Of a stretch of DNA of 64,000 nt, positions 42,200 to 52,500 are shown piece by piece. The notes under the pieces were generated by a model that saw only the letters and a program-made list of their open reading frames with translations, searched no databases and was not told where the DNA came from. The first letter of the stretch is position 1. The number at the start of each line of letters is the position of its first letter. Source of the stretch: Pseudomonadales bacterium (GTDB taxonomy: Bacteria > Pseudomonadota > Gammaproteobacteria > Pseudomonadales > Azotimanducaceae); contig JAEPOO010000002.1 of assembly GCA_017642855.1 (NCBI GenBank), positions 705,545 to 769,544 on the forward strand. The letters run 5' to 3'. Both the position numbers and the translations under genes were made by a program.

Positions 42200-45100
42200 T
42201 TACTCGTGCAGATAGTCGAAGTCAGACATCAGGTAGATAAGGATAGATGCCCAGGTGTTTTTCATGCCGGAAGGGTCGTTACCGTTGTTGCCGACGGCAT
42301 CATCACCCTCCCAGAATTCGCTTCTCGGAAAGTCACAGCTCTCATCCGGCCAGTTCCATGCCCAGTCACCGTTCTCGGCAATGTGATCCTGCCGCGCTTC
42401 CCAGGTATCCACCAGTAGACCGTAAGTCGCGTCAATTTCTGCATCATCGGTACTCAGTGCCTCACCGAGGAAATGGTCATGCAGCTGGACCAGCTTTTCT
42501 TTGATTGCGATGCCGCCAGCAGAATTTCCATAGGCTGGATTCGAATCAGATACGGCAACGCTCATTTCAATATCGTCCGGACCTGCCTGTTCTCCCCAGG
42601 CAACCAGCGACAGCGTGTGCTGTCCCTCGGTGGTCACCGTAAACGGTATGGATACCGTACATGAGCTCCATACAGTAAAGCCCTCGAAGGTTGCACCACC
42701 ACATTCGTAGGTTGCACCGTCGTAACTGTCGATTTGATTGAAGGACAAATTAACAAGTGTCCCGTCCGGACCGCGAATAACCAGTTCATATAACTGCAGG
42801 TTTCGATCGCCAACATCTTCGTCATACCAGTCGTTTAGAAATCTGATTTCCACAAACTTTTCGCCGGGTGAAAATTGGGCGGCAAGCTGAAAGGTTTCAC
42901 GATCATCAATGTTGTCGCTGGAGACGGCGAATTCTGAGGCCACTTCTGTTGCTGGTGTCATGTTGGGTTCGATGCCGCCGAACATCAGTCTTTCAGCATC
43001 CGGTTGTGCGAAATCAATCATGACCGCAGGGCAGGCGACGGCCAGTGCCTGACGCTCAGCAACGTTGACCATTAAAGACGTTAGCGCACTGCTTCGGTCG
43101 GTGATGCCGTTGGAATCAATACCACCGTAGTAGATGTTGAAGCGATTGCCCAACTGTGTGTATCGGCCGTCAAACTCCCACTCGTCGGGCTCATTGTCGT
43201 CACCCCAGGCCCAGCCAATGAGGGACGCTGTCTTTTTCTCCAGTTCCTCTGGTGTCAGCAGCCGTCGGATGCCCAGCTCTGAGACGAGGCGATCGCTGAC
43301 TTCCGCGCTCTCCACTTCTGAGGCTCGAAACCAGGGGCTCATCATCATTTCTGTGAGCAGATCCTTCGCGTTGTATGGAGCACCACCATTGATACCGCTG
43401 GCAAAGGAAGCGCCCAGTTCCTCTATAAAATCGTTCTGTTCTTCGAAAGCCGCCAGGCGTTGTGAAAAATTGTAATCGGATGAGTTTGCCGGCGCCTCCA
43501 GTACTTCGCTGCCCATCAATGCGGGCCACCAGAAACTGACACTGGCGGTTGCGAACCTTGGATCATCGGCGATTTGTTCTGCCAACCATTGCAGACTGGA
43601 ATCGGCATCCGGAACGAGGTCGCCATCAAAACCCGGTATCCTCATATCTCTGAACCAGGTATCACCCTCCTGATATTCGCTGGATTCCGCGTCTTCACCG
43701 AACCATTCAGGATGTTTGTAAGTGTCCGGTAGTGCATCCATGCCGCCCCAGGCATCCCGGAATATGCCGCTGTTCCCGTAGTTTTGATAAGCCCCGGCGA
43801 CCGGGTCCATGATCTGGTGGCAGACCGTGCAGGCGGGATTGTTCATGGTAGGATTATTGGTATCCGCCAGAGCAACCGGATCTGTGGTTCTCTCTGCAGA
43901 TTTCTCGATGTCGACACCGAGGAAATGATAGTAGGTCCAGCGTGCTCGTGCCCGGTTCCGGTTGGTTTCGGTTGTCGGGTATCTGTTAAGGAATGCGAGT
44001 GAGTTGAGTACGCCAGCATGAGGGTAGTCGATGTAACCGCTGTGGGAATCGATTCTGTTGCCGAACCCCTGTCGAAATTCAGAAACGGTTTGATCGTCGT
44101 TTAATATCTGTCCGTTATTGGTGCCGGTTTTGAAAAGCGCAGGATCCGTTGTGGAAAATTCGTTGCCCGCATTCAGGAGGTCGTTGGTGATGTAGTTCAC
44201 CATCATGTAATCCGCGGTCACAACCTCCTGATAACTGCGATCGTTCTTTACCACGTAAGCGATAAGCTCCACCGGTGCTCTCGCCATGCCCCAGTACCAT
44301 TGCTGTTGCCAGTCATTCCAATCAAGATTCTGATCGCCACCGGCGGCTACTGCTTCGTTGTACTTTCGATTGGCCGCATCTGGAAAATAGCCTCCCTGGG
44401 TGTCGGCGGCTTCAAAGAAGAGGTTATTAATAAACGCGTCTGTGAGAAGACGATCATTCGCTCCCCTGGTCAGAAACTCATGGAACTCATCACCTTCCAT
44501 CATGCCTCGGATGGTGCTGCGCAACGCGGACTCTCCGCCCGCGGCGATCGCGTTACGCTCTGCAGTTGATAATGGGGACCCTCGGAGCAGCATCGAGGCT
44601 CTCCTTGCGGTTTGTTCGGGGCTCGCCATGGTGACGCCATCCCAGTATGGACCACCGATCGAAACGGATGCTTCGGCGCCGAGCAGATCAACAAATGTTG
44701 TCAGATTTTCAAACTCCTGATCACCGGATGACATCTGAGCACCACCTCCGTGGCTGATGCCCCGTGCCTTATCCAGCAGGAGCTGGCCGCCATTGTCTGT
44801 GCCTGATACGTATGACTCGAGCCTGTTGTAGTTGGTTTCCAGGTAGCCACTTTCGGAGGTAGGGACATAGAGAAGCCTGGTCAGGCCAGCAACGCCATTG
44901 GCGACGTGGCAGATGATGCACTTCTGTTGAACCGTGGAGGAAATGTTTTCCTCATAGTAGGCAAAGGAATCCTGTACCTCCTCAATGGTTTCACCTTCCG
45001 TTGCGCGACTGAGGTTGGTAATAAAACCCGCTGTATTGTCGAGCGTCCCCTGCACACTCACCGATTGGGTGGCGGTGATGGTTAATCGCCACTTGCCTGC

Positions 45101-46615
45101 GCCATCACCGAATGCGCCAGCGAAACGTTCAGCGTCCCCCGCCTCCAGCTCTTGTGCCGTAATGTCCATCGCCTCCTGGCCAGGCAGGTCGAAAGTTATG
45201 GGCGTGTCTTCAGAATTACCGGCGTCGTCGTAACCCGTGATGGTTATCGCGGCCTGACTGTTGGTTTCGTTGGTGACGCGAACGCTGCTTCGTCGCTCTG
45301 TATTACTTGCCGGATTGAACACAGGTACTTCATGCACATTGCCGCTTGAGGGTACCGCGCGGCTGATGTTGGCCATGAGGTTATCGGTAGTCTCAACAAG
45401 GCTCATTACCTCCAGCGTGTCTGTTGAGGCAACGGTCATTCGCCATCGACCGTTACCATCGCCCAACATGCCTGAAATGCCTGCATTGATATTGCCTGAC
45501 TCCAGGTCTGCGATGGAAACATGCTGTGTTTGATTTGGACTCAACGTCATGGTGACGTCGCCGCCCGGCGCGGGCGCACCATCATCGTCTGTGGCCGAGA
45601 TGGTCACTGTGGCGACATTGTTCGACGTGTTCATGATTCGCAGCGAGCTGTTCCGACTGGTTTGGTCAGCTGGTTCAACCAGGGTCAGTTTTCGCGAGTT
45701 TCCCTCTCCAGGCGCAATGGCACTCAAGTTGCTGAGGTAACCCCCGGGGAGTCGGATAATCGACATGACATCCATTTCAAGATCAGACGACACGACAAGT
45801 CTCCAGTTACCGTCACCCTCACCAAGAGAACCTGAAAGACCTTTGTCGGTGTTGCCTGCTTCTATGTCGGAAGAGTTCAACTGTTGAGCATCATTCGCAG
45901 CCAGCGTGAAGGTCATGGTGCCACCTTCATTACCGGCATCGTCATACCCGGTAACCGTCACCGTGCCGGATTGTGTGGAGAGGTTCAGGATCCTGACAAA
46001 ACTCTGCTGCGTTGTTTCTGCAGGATCTTTCACGAAGTAGACGTAGTGATCATTGCCAGAGGAAGGTACCGTTTCATTCATGCTGGTCAGGAAGCCACCC
46101 GGTGCACGCATCAGGCTCATGACGCCAATGGAATTGTCTGAACGAACAATCAGCTGCCACTTACCACTGCCATCGCAGAAGCTGCCAGCAAGACCTTTGT
46201 CCGCATTACCGTTTTCGAGATCCTGTGACGTGAAATGCAAACCTTCCTGGGCACCGAGAGAGAACGAAACGGGACCACTTTTATTGGCGACACCGTCATC
46301 GTCAATGCCGTAAACCTCGAACTGAGTGGTTGCATCGTTGGGGTTATAGAAACGGAAAAAACTCTGCTGTGTCGAGTTGCTTCCAGGGTTGGCGTAAGGA
46401 ACCCGCTTTTGAAAATTGAGCGTGGAACCATCAGCGGTCGGTGCCACAACACTGTCAGCGCAGACTTCACCGCTGGCAGCAATCCTTTCGATGCCGGAGG
46501 ACTTAGCGTGCTCAAAAGGCGCCCAGGTTGCGCCGCCGTCTTTAGAAGACTCGATGCCGGCATAGGCGGGTGCGATCAGGCTTGAAACGAGTAATGCCCG
46601 GACAGTATTTCTCAT
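42200..46615 (-). CDS. Large secreted di-haem protein with four N-terminal repeat domains
   Basis: 1471 residues with a signal peptide (MRNTVRALLVSSLIAPAYAG), starting at the ATG at 46615 behind GAGGAAAAG. Residues about 70-540 are four copies of a repeat of about 105 residues (consensus TSQDLENGNADKGLSGS, GKWRL, VMSLIRAPGGFLTNMS). A c-type haem site CIICH lies near 562 and a second CTVCH near 928, embedded in domains like the DUF1592/1588/1585 planctomycete-type cytochromes. A beta-sandwich resembling a carbohydrate-binding module (about 1270-1380) follows. It is likely a periplasmic or surface redox protein working with the DUF1501 protein. The repeat is shared with 49492-52881. Confidence 0.8.
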   Translation of the reverse strand: MRNTVRALLVSSLIAPAYAGIESSKDGGATWAPFEHAKSSGIERIAASGEVCADSVVAPTADGSTLNFQKRVPYANPGSNSTQQSFFRFYNPNDATTQFEVYGIDDDGVANKSGPVSFSLGAQEGLHFTSQDLENGNADKGLAGSFCDGSGKWQLIVRSDNSIGVMSLMRAPGGFLTSMNETVPSSGNDHYVYFVKDPAETTQQSFVRILNLSTQSGTVTVTGYDDAGNEGGTMTFTLAANDAQQLNSSDIEAGNTDKGLSGSLGEGDGNWRLVVSSDLEMDVMSIIRLPGGYLSNLSAIAPGEGNSRKLTLVEPADQTSRNSSLRIMNTSNNVATVTISATDDDGAPAPGGDVTMTLSPNQTQHVSIADLESGNINAGISGMLGDGNGRWRMTVASTDTLEVMSLVETTDNLMANISRAVPSSGNVHEVPVFNPASNTERRSSVRVTNETNSQAAITITGYDDAGNSEDTPITFDLPGQEAMDITAQELEAGDAERFAGAFGDGAGKWRLTITATQSVSVQGTLDNTAGFITNLSRATEGETIEEVQDSFAYYEENISSTVQQKCIICHVANGVAGLTRLLYVPTSESGYLETNYNRLESYVSGTDNGGQLLLDKARGISHGGGAQMSSGDQEFENLTTFVDLLGAEASVSIGGPYWDGVTMASPEQTARRASMLLRGSPLSTAERNAIAAGGESALRSTIRGMMEGDEFHEFLTRGANDRLLTDAFINNLFFEAADTQGGYFPDAANRKYNEAVAAGGDQNLDWNDWQQQWYWGMARAPVELIAYVVKNDRSYQEVVTADYMMVNYITNDLLNAGNEFSTTDPALFKTGTNNGQILNDDQTVSEFRQGFGNRIDSHSGYIDYPHAGVLNSLAFLNRYPTTETNRNRARARWTYYHFLGVDIEKSAERTTDPVALADTNNPTMNNPACTVCHQIMDPVAGAYQNYGNSGIFRDAWGGMDALPDTYKHPEWFGEDAESSEYQEGDTWFRDMRIPGFDGDLVPDADSSLQWLAEQIADDPRFATASVSFWWPALMGSEVLEAPANSSDYNFSQRLAAFEEQNDFIEELGASFASGINGGAPYNAKDLLTEMMMSPWFRASEVESAEVSDRLVSELGIRRLLTPEELEKKTASLIGWAWGDDNEPDEWEFDGRYTQLGNRFNIYYGGIDSNGITDRSSALTSLMVNVAERQALAVACPAVMIDFAQPDAERLMFGGIEPNMTPATEVASEFAVSSDNIDDRETFQLAAQFSPGEKFVEIRFLNDWYDEDVGDRNLQLYELVIRGPDGTLVNLSFNQIDSYDGATYECGGATFEGFTVWSSCTVSIPFTVTTEGQHTLSLVAWGEQAGPDDIEMSVAVSDSNPAYGNSAGGIAIKEKLVQLHDHFLGEALSTDDAEIDATYGLLVDTWEARQDHIAENGDWAWNWPDESCDFPRSEFWEGDDAVGNNGNDPSGMKNTWASILIYLMSDFDYLHE
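44990..46410 (-). repeat. Four tandem ~105-residue protein repeats
   Basis: The encoded units share a D-D-G/D-D-A-G-N core, the S/T-x-x-D-L/I-E-x-G-N segment, G-x-W-R/Q-L/V-x-V, and V-M-S-L/I-x-R ending in N/T-M/L-S. They diverge at DNA level, so they are old duplications. Confidence 0.75.
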
Positions 46616-46648
46616 CTTTTCCTCGTGTTGACAAAGGTTGGCTGGCAG

Positions 46649-46696
46649 CAATTATAGTGAGACGAAGCGCTCATAGCTCTCACCAATTATAGTGAG
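46649..46696. repeat. Direct repeat CAATTATAGTGAG, two copies 35 bp apart
   Basis: Exact 13-bp copies at 46649-46661 and 46684-46696, in the divergent region between the di-haem protein and P450 genes. On the minus strand each contains TATAAT. They could be two regulator half-sites or duplicated -10 elements. Confidence 0.6.
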
Positions 46697-46821
46697 GTAC
46701 GGCGCGCATTTTTCTCATCTGAGCAACCGGGCAGACAAACGGACAAACTGTGCAGATATACGGTGACTTGCCGTCCAGGGGTTCAGGGATTAGTGTTAGG
46801 AGTGCGTATTTGGGGAAGGCG

Positions 46822-48075
46822 ATGTTTGATTATAGACGTGCCACGAGAGAAAGCGCGGCAGAATTTGCTGCGACGGCAGAATTGGAACAGCTAGACGTTT
46901 CGAACCACTTTCTTTTTCAACGAGACGCACACTGGCCGCTGTTTGAGAGATTGCGCAGAGAAGCGCCGGTAAACTTTCACCCAGAGAGTCGCTATGGACC
47001 CTATTGGTCGATTACCTCTCATCGTGCGATCAAGGAAATAGAAGCGGATCATCACCGATTTTCCAGTGAGCCAAACATCGGCATCGGCGATGCGGGTGGT
47101 GCCGAATCCTCTTCGTTCATTTCTATGGATTCCCCGAAGCATGATACACAGCGGGCGACAGTCTCACCGGTGGTGGCGCCCTCAAACCTGGCGAACCTTG
47201 AAACACTGATCCGCACTCGGGTCGAAGATATTCTCGATAACCTCCCAGTAGGTGAGGAGTTTAACTGGGTTGAGCGAGTGTCTATTGAACTGACGACGCG
47301 TATGTTAGCGACTCTATTTGATTTTCCCTTTGAGGAAAGGTCTAAGCTGACGCGTTGGTCTGACATCGGGATCATGGGACCCAAATCCGGCTACGTGTCG
47401 ACCTGGGAAGAAGGGCGCGAGGAGCTTCAGCAGTGCCTTGCCTATTTCAAAGCACTCTATAAAGAACGCCTCGAGGCGGATCACGAAGGCTTTGATCTGC
47501 TGAGTCTGTTAGCCCGTAACCCGGAAACCCGTGACATGCCGGATACGGAGTTCCTCGGTAACCTGATGCTTCTGATTGTCGGCGGTAACGACACGACGCG
47601 TAATTCCATCTCCGGTGGCGTGCTCGCCCTGAACCAATTCCCGGACCAGTATGAAAAACTGCGAGGCAATTTGAGTCTGATCCCCAATATGGTTGCCGAA
47701 ATTATTCGCTGGCAGACACCGCTTGCCCACATGCGGCGCACGGCGAGTGAGGACGTGGAGTTTCACGGCCAGAAGATCCGCAAGGGTGACAAGGTGGTCA
47801 TGTGGTATGTGTCCGGTAATCGAGACGACAGTGTATTTGAGAACCCGGACAAACTTATGATTGATCGAAAGAACGCTCGTCAGCATGTGTCCTTTGGGTT
47901 CGGTATTCATCGCTGTATGGGTAACCGCCTTGCAGAGATGCAGCTCAGAGTGCTCTGGGAGGAAATCAGTCAACGATTCCGCCACGTTGAAGTGGTCGGT
48001 GAGCCGGAACGGGTCACATCAAACTTTGTGAAGGGTTATTCGCGCTTGCCGGTGGTTCTCCACCCGCTGAGTTAA
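46822..48075 (+). CDS. Cytochrome P450, CYP153-like (copy 2)
   Basis: 417 residues from the ATG at 46822, which has GGGGAAGG just upstream; an in-frame GTG at 46750 lacks a ribosome-binding site. The I-helix is LLIVGGNDTTRNSISGGVLA, the ExxR is EIIRWQTPLAHMRR, and haem Cys365 is in FGFGIHRCMGNRLAEMQ. It is closely similar along its length to the P450 at 34112-35428, including SNFVKGYSRLPVVL at the end. CYP153-like hydroxylase is again a motif-based assignment. A GPH transporter follows, repeating the arrangement of the other copy. Redox partners are not encoded here. Confidence 0.92.
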   Translation: MFDYRRATRESAAEFAATAELEQLDVSNHFLFQRDAHWPLFERLRREAPVNFHPESRYGPYWSITSHRAIKEIEADHHRFSSEPNIGIGDAGGAESSSFISMDSPKHDTQRATVSPVVAPSNLANLETLIRTRVEDILDNLPVGEEFNWVERVSIELTTRMLATLFDFPFEERSKLTRWSDIGIMGPKSGYVSTWEEGREELQQCLAYFKALYKERLEADHEGFDLLSLLARNPETRDMPDTEFLGNLMLLIVGGNDTTRNSISGGVLALNQFPDQYEKLRGNLSLIPNMVAEIIRWQTPLAHMRRTASEDVEFHGQKIRKGDKVVMWYVSGNRDDSVFENPDKLMIDRKNARQHVSFGFGIHRCMGNRLAEMQLRVLWEEISQRFRHVEVVGEPERVTSNFVKGYSRLPVVLHPLS

Positions 48076-48116
48076 AAGAGATCATTTCCGCAAAGGCAGA
48101 AGAACTCACCTGGCGC

Positions 48117-49511
48117 GTGCGCCTGATGTTCGCATTGGGTCAGATTCCTGAAGGGATCCAGTCAACATCTTTCGCCTTCTTCCTGCTTTTCTTTTACAAC
48201 CAGGTGCTTGGCTTGTCGGGATTCCTGTCAAGTCTCGCAATTGTCCTGGCCCTCATAGTGGACGCCGTCAGCGATCCGGTGATTGGCTCCTGGTCTGACG
48301 GTTACCGTCACAAGTGGGGACGCAGACATCCCTTCATGTATATGGCGGCGTTGCCGTTTGCAGTGAGCTTTTACTTTTTGTTTGCACCCCCCAAAGGCCT
48401 GTCGGAGATTCAGATATTTGGCTGGTTGCTGATATTTGCCGTCCTTACACGAACCACACAGTCCGTTTATTCAGTGCCACACACCTCTCTGACCGCTGAG
48501 TTGTCGGATGACTATCACGAGAGGACGCTCCTTTCTGCGCTGCGTTCAATACTGCAGTCTTGCGGTACCCTGATGGTGTTTCTGATCGGCTTCCAGGTGT
48601 TTTTTGGTGCGACACCTGAGTACCCGAATGGGCAGCTGAATCCTGATGCCTATCCCCGGTTTGCCGCGCTGTTCTCGCTGTTGATTTTTATTGGAGTGCT
48701 TTTAACGGCAGCGGGGACTCATAGCCACATTCCTCACTTACCCCAGGCGACACCGGATAGTCGCTTCCGTTTCTCTCAAGTCGTTCAGGAAGCGCTGATG
48801 GCGTTTAGCTTTCGTTCTTTCAGGACGGTAGTTGTGACCGCGGTTCTGTTCGGTATGACGATGGGCATGGTGTCGGCATTGTCGATTTACCTGGGGACCC
48901 TCTATTTTCAGTTCAGTCTTGAACTCATTGGGCTCAGTTTTCCGGCGTCGATTTTGGGATCTTTCATGGGTGCTGGCCTCGCAACTCCGCTGGGTCGAAT
49001 GTTTAAGGAAAAGAAAAACCTGCTCATCGCAGGGCTGCTCTGGTATGGATTCTGGAACACGCTGCCGATTATCCTGAGCCTGCTTGGCTACTTTCCCGAA
49101 CCGGGAAATCCATGGCTGTTTTATATGGTGATGACGGCTAATGCGATTTCGGCGATGGGCATTGGTCTTCTTACGGTGATGATCGGTTCCATGATTGCCG
49201 ATATCACGGATCAACATGAAGCCAAGTATGGCAGTCGGAACGAAGGTATCTACTTCGCGGCGTCTTCTTTTGCGGCCAAGGCAATCAGTGGCTTTGGTAT
49301 TATTATCTCAGGTGTGGTTGTCGATATTGCCGGCATCCAGCGCAGCGCGACGGTTGAAACCGTCGATCCTGATTCCCTGATGACGCTCGCCATCGCCATG
49401 GGACCGGGTGTCCTGATTCTGATTGGCATGACTGCGTTTGCGTCGAGCTTCTACGATCTATCGAAAGCTGAGCATGAAAGGATACAGGCTGCTATTGCAC
49501 AGACTCACTGA
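48117..49511 (+). CDS. GPH-type MFS transporter, copy 2
   Basis: 464 residues, 12 predicted helices. It retains the GPH motifs VDAVSDPVIGSWSDGYRHKW and GRRHPFMYMAALPFA, and MIADITDQHEAKYGSRNEGI. By comparison with copy 1 the first helix should be preceded by about ten more residues. The frame is open upstream without an ATG/GTG/TTG, so GTG 48117 is used but the start is uncertain. It begins 41 bp after the P450 and is probably in its transcript, so the imported solute is likely the P450's substrate (inference). Its stop overlaps the converging gene by 20 bp. Confidence 0.85.
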   Translation: MRLMFALGQIPEGIQSTSFAFFLLFFYNQVLGLSGFLSSLAIVLALIVDAVSDPVIGSWSDGYRHKWGRRHPFMYMAALPFAVSFYFLFAPPKGLSEIQIFGWLLIFAVLTRTTQSVYSVPHTSLTAELSDDYHERTLLSALRSILQSCGTLMVFLIGFQVFFGATPEYPNGQLNPDAYPRFAALFSLLIFIGVLLTAAGTHSHIPHLPQATPDSRFRFSQVVQEALMAFSFRSFRTVVVTAVLFGMTMGMVSALSIYLGTLYFQFSLELIGLSFPASILGSFMGAGLATPLGRMFKEKKNLLIAGLLWYGFWNTLPIILSLLGYFPEPGNPWLFYMVMTANAISAMGIGLLTVMIGSMIADITDQHEAKYGSRNEGIYFAASSFAAKAISGFGIIISGVVVDIAGIQRSATVETVDPDSLMTLAIAMGPGVLILIGMTAFASSFYDLSKAEHERIQAAIAQTH

Positions 49512-52500
49512 GGTTTGTCACGTAACCACCCGGCGATTCAATCAGGCTCATGATACGAACTTCGACATCGCTGGTGACAGATATCCGCCACTTTCCGGTT
49601 CCGTCACCGAGTGTGCCTACAAGGTCAGAGGCACCGGATTCCAGTTCGACGGAACTGATACTCCTGGTTTCTCCCGCAGAGAGATTGAAAGTAACGTCAC
49701 CACCGGGTGCAGCATTCCCGCTATCGTCGACCGCAGAGATCGTTATTGCGCCCTGAGCGTCTGAGACGTTGATGATGCGCAGGGTACTTTGCTGATTGGT
49801 ATTTGAAGCGGGATTTACGAAGGATGCCTGACCTTGTAGATCGACCGTTTGTACGGTGCCGCTCATGTTGGTCAGGAACCCGTCGGTTGTCCTTACCAGA
49901 CTCATGACCTCGATGGTTTGATCGGCAGAGACGGTGACTTTCCAGTTACCGTTGCCGTCACCGAAAAACCCGCTCAGTCCCTTGTCGCTGTTCCCTGTTT
50001 CGAGATCGCTTGATGTCATCTGTCGTGAAGCTCCCGGCGCCAGAGTGAGCAGGATGTCGCCGTTCGGTGCAACATGGCCGCTGTCATCTGTGGCAGACAA
50101 GGTGATGGTGGTGGAGATTGGTGTTGTATTAACAATTCTCAGGAACGTTTCGCGATCGGTCTGCGATGCGGGACTCACGAAGTACGCCACGGGATCGTTT
50201 GCAGCGTTTCTTGGTGTTAGGGCGCTCATGTTTGTTAGGAAGCCTCCGGGTGCTCGGATGAGACTCATCACAGCAAGGTTCCTGTCTGAAGAAACGGTGA
50301 AGCGCCACTTTCCGATGGCTGGACCCAATGAGCCTGTTAAGCCCTTCGTGGCGTTCCCGTTTTCCAGATCTTGAGAGGTGACCTGTAGCGAACTGTTGGC
50401 AATGAGTGAGAAGCGCACGCTGGTGTCTGGATCATTACCTTCATCATCGAGACCTGTAATGGTCACCTGACCGGCTTCGTTGTCCAGATTGGTAATTCGC
50501 AGGAATGTTTGCTGGTTCACATTCCTTGCGGGATTGGCGAAGTAGACCTGGTGATTGCCGTCCGACGACGAAGCGATTTCGCTCATCCCAGTCAGGAAAC
50601 CGTTCTCTGATCGAATCAGTCCCATTACATCGATTGGCTGGTCGGACCTTACGCGCAGTTGCCACTTGCCCTCCAGGTCGCAAAGTGTGCTGCTTAACCC
50701 CTTGGCAACATTGCCGTTTTCCAGGTCCTGCGAAGTCATCTGAAGAGATTCACCTGCACCAAGTAGCAGGCTCACAGGCGCATTCTTGCTATAGGCTCCG
50801 GTGTCGTCGATGCCATAGATCTCAATGGATGTGTCTGAGTCCCCAGAATTAATCAACCGAATAAAGCTCTGACGGACAGTGTTGGAGCCAGGGTTCACCA
50901 TCACCAGTCGTCTTTCGAAAGGCAGGTTTGAATCATCGGCATTGGGTGCGGTGATACCAGGATCATCACAGGCATCTGCTTCATCCGGTACCTGTGGATC
51001 ACTGCCACGATTGTACTCCTGGATATTCGTAAAGCCGTCCGCGTCGGGGTCCTCTGAGGTGTCGTCTACCAGTGAATTCAGGCCGTTAGCGAGTTCCCAT
51101 TCATCCGGCATACCGTCATTGTCATCATCGGTGTCAGCGTTGTTACCGATGCCGTCATTGTCTGTGTCTACTGATTCAGCCGGATCGTTGGGAAAAGCAT
51201 CTTCGCCGTTGGGCACACCATCACCATCGCTGTCATTGCTTGGTGTCGGTGTGGGAGTGGGATTAGGAGAAGGACTACCTTCTGTGCCACTCGTGCCAGA
51301 GAACCAGCCAACCTGAAACCTGACTGCGTTGAGGGCAGCCGCCGCATTGGCTTCTTCCGATTCGCCAATGGCAATGCCGCAAGGCGCTGCATTGCACAGC
51401 GACATGTCAGGGTCGGAAAAGTAGGGGAGTCTTTCAGCAACAGCGAACTGCGACGGCTCTGTCATGATCGTCGCGAACACTTCGGTTCGTCCGTGTCCTC
51501 GCGCCCATATAAAAGTGCCCGACGAATTGCTGTCAGAGGAATGATTCAAGCCCATGTTGTGACCGATGCCGTGCATCATGGACATGTCATCACAAGCTGT
51601 GTCAGCGATGACGGAGACGGAAATATGGTCGCTCCGAGCCAGATGCCCCTGAGTAGGATAGCCGCCCTGCGTGGCAGTGCTGCAGACACCGGCATCATCA
51701 TCTGGTGTAAATATCACGACAAGATCAGCCTCTGCAGTATCTCGCAAGGTCTGCAGTGTCGAGAAAACGCCGGTCAAATTTTCCGCCTGGGACAGCAGCG
51801 TCGCCTGCGCTGTTGCGCTTGAGTATCCTAGTTGCACGGAGTCCACGACGTTGATGGTCATGTTTACGCCACTGTCCGATAAAGCCTGGTTGGACGCGGT
51901 CGTCAGTGCGTCAATACGTGTGGATGGATCACCGCCGTAGATAGCGGCGACATCGGCGTTGTACACCGCCAATACATCAATGGTCGTGGCGCCGGGAGTT
52001 GAAGCTGCAGAGTTTGGATCAGTCCCCTCAAGAATCTCGTTGTCATCGGCGACGCCATCGCCATCGCTGTCCGTGAGATAGTCGACATTGGTTTCTGAAA
52101 AGGAAAGGCTGTTAAAGCTTTCAGATGATTGCACCGTGTGAACGAGATGAGTGATTTCCTCGCTGGAAATCAGAACGTGATAGAAAGGAAAGCCTGGTCC
52201 GGGGTCAGAAAATTCAAGTGAGAATAGCTCTGCCGGACTCTCGGATCTCGGTTCCAGAGTGACCGGCGGCGCAGCATCAATGAGCACGAAGCTGTCGACC
52301 AATCGTGGTGTGTCGGTCGCAATTACCTGAATCTGGAGTGGTTGATTGTTGTTGGTTCCGTTCCCCACGCCGGGCAGGGTGAGGCTCATAGACGAACCTG
52401 CGATAGAGAGCGACGGATCACCGACAAAATATTGGCCAGTGCCGTTGCTCACAACAGGCAGGTTATGAGCAAAGGTCGCAAGACCGGCGGATCTGGTCTG

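Noticed and set aside
46750..46821. GTG start for the second P450
   Set aside because: No ribosome-binding site; ATG 46822 has GGGGAAGG and gives the family-like start.
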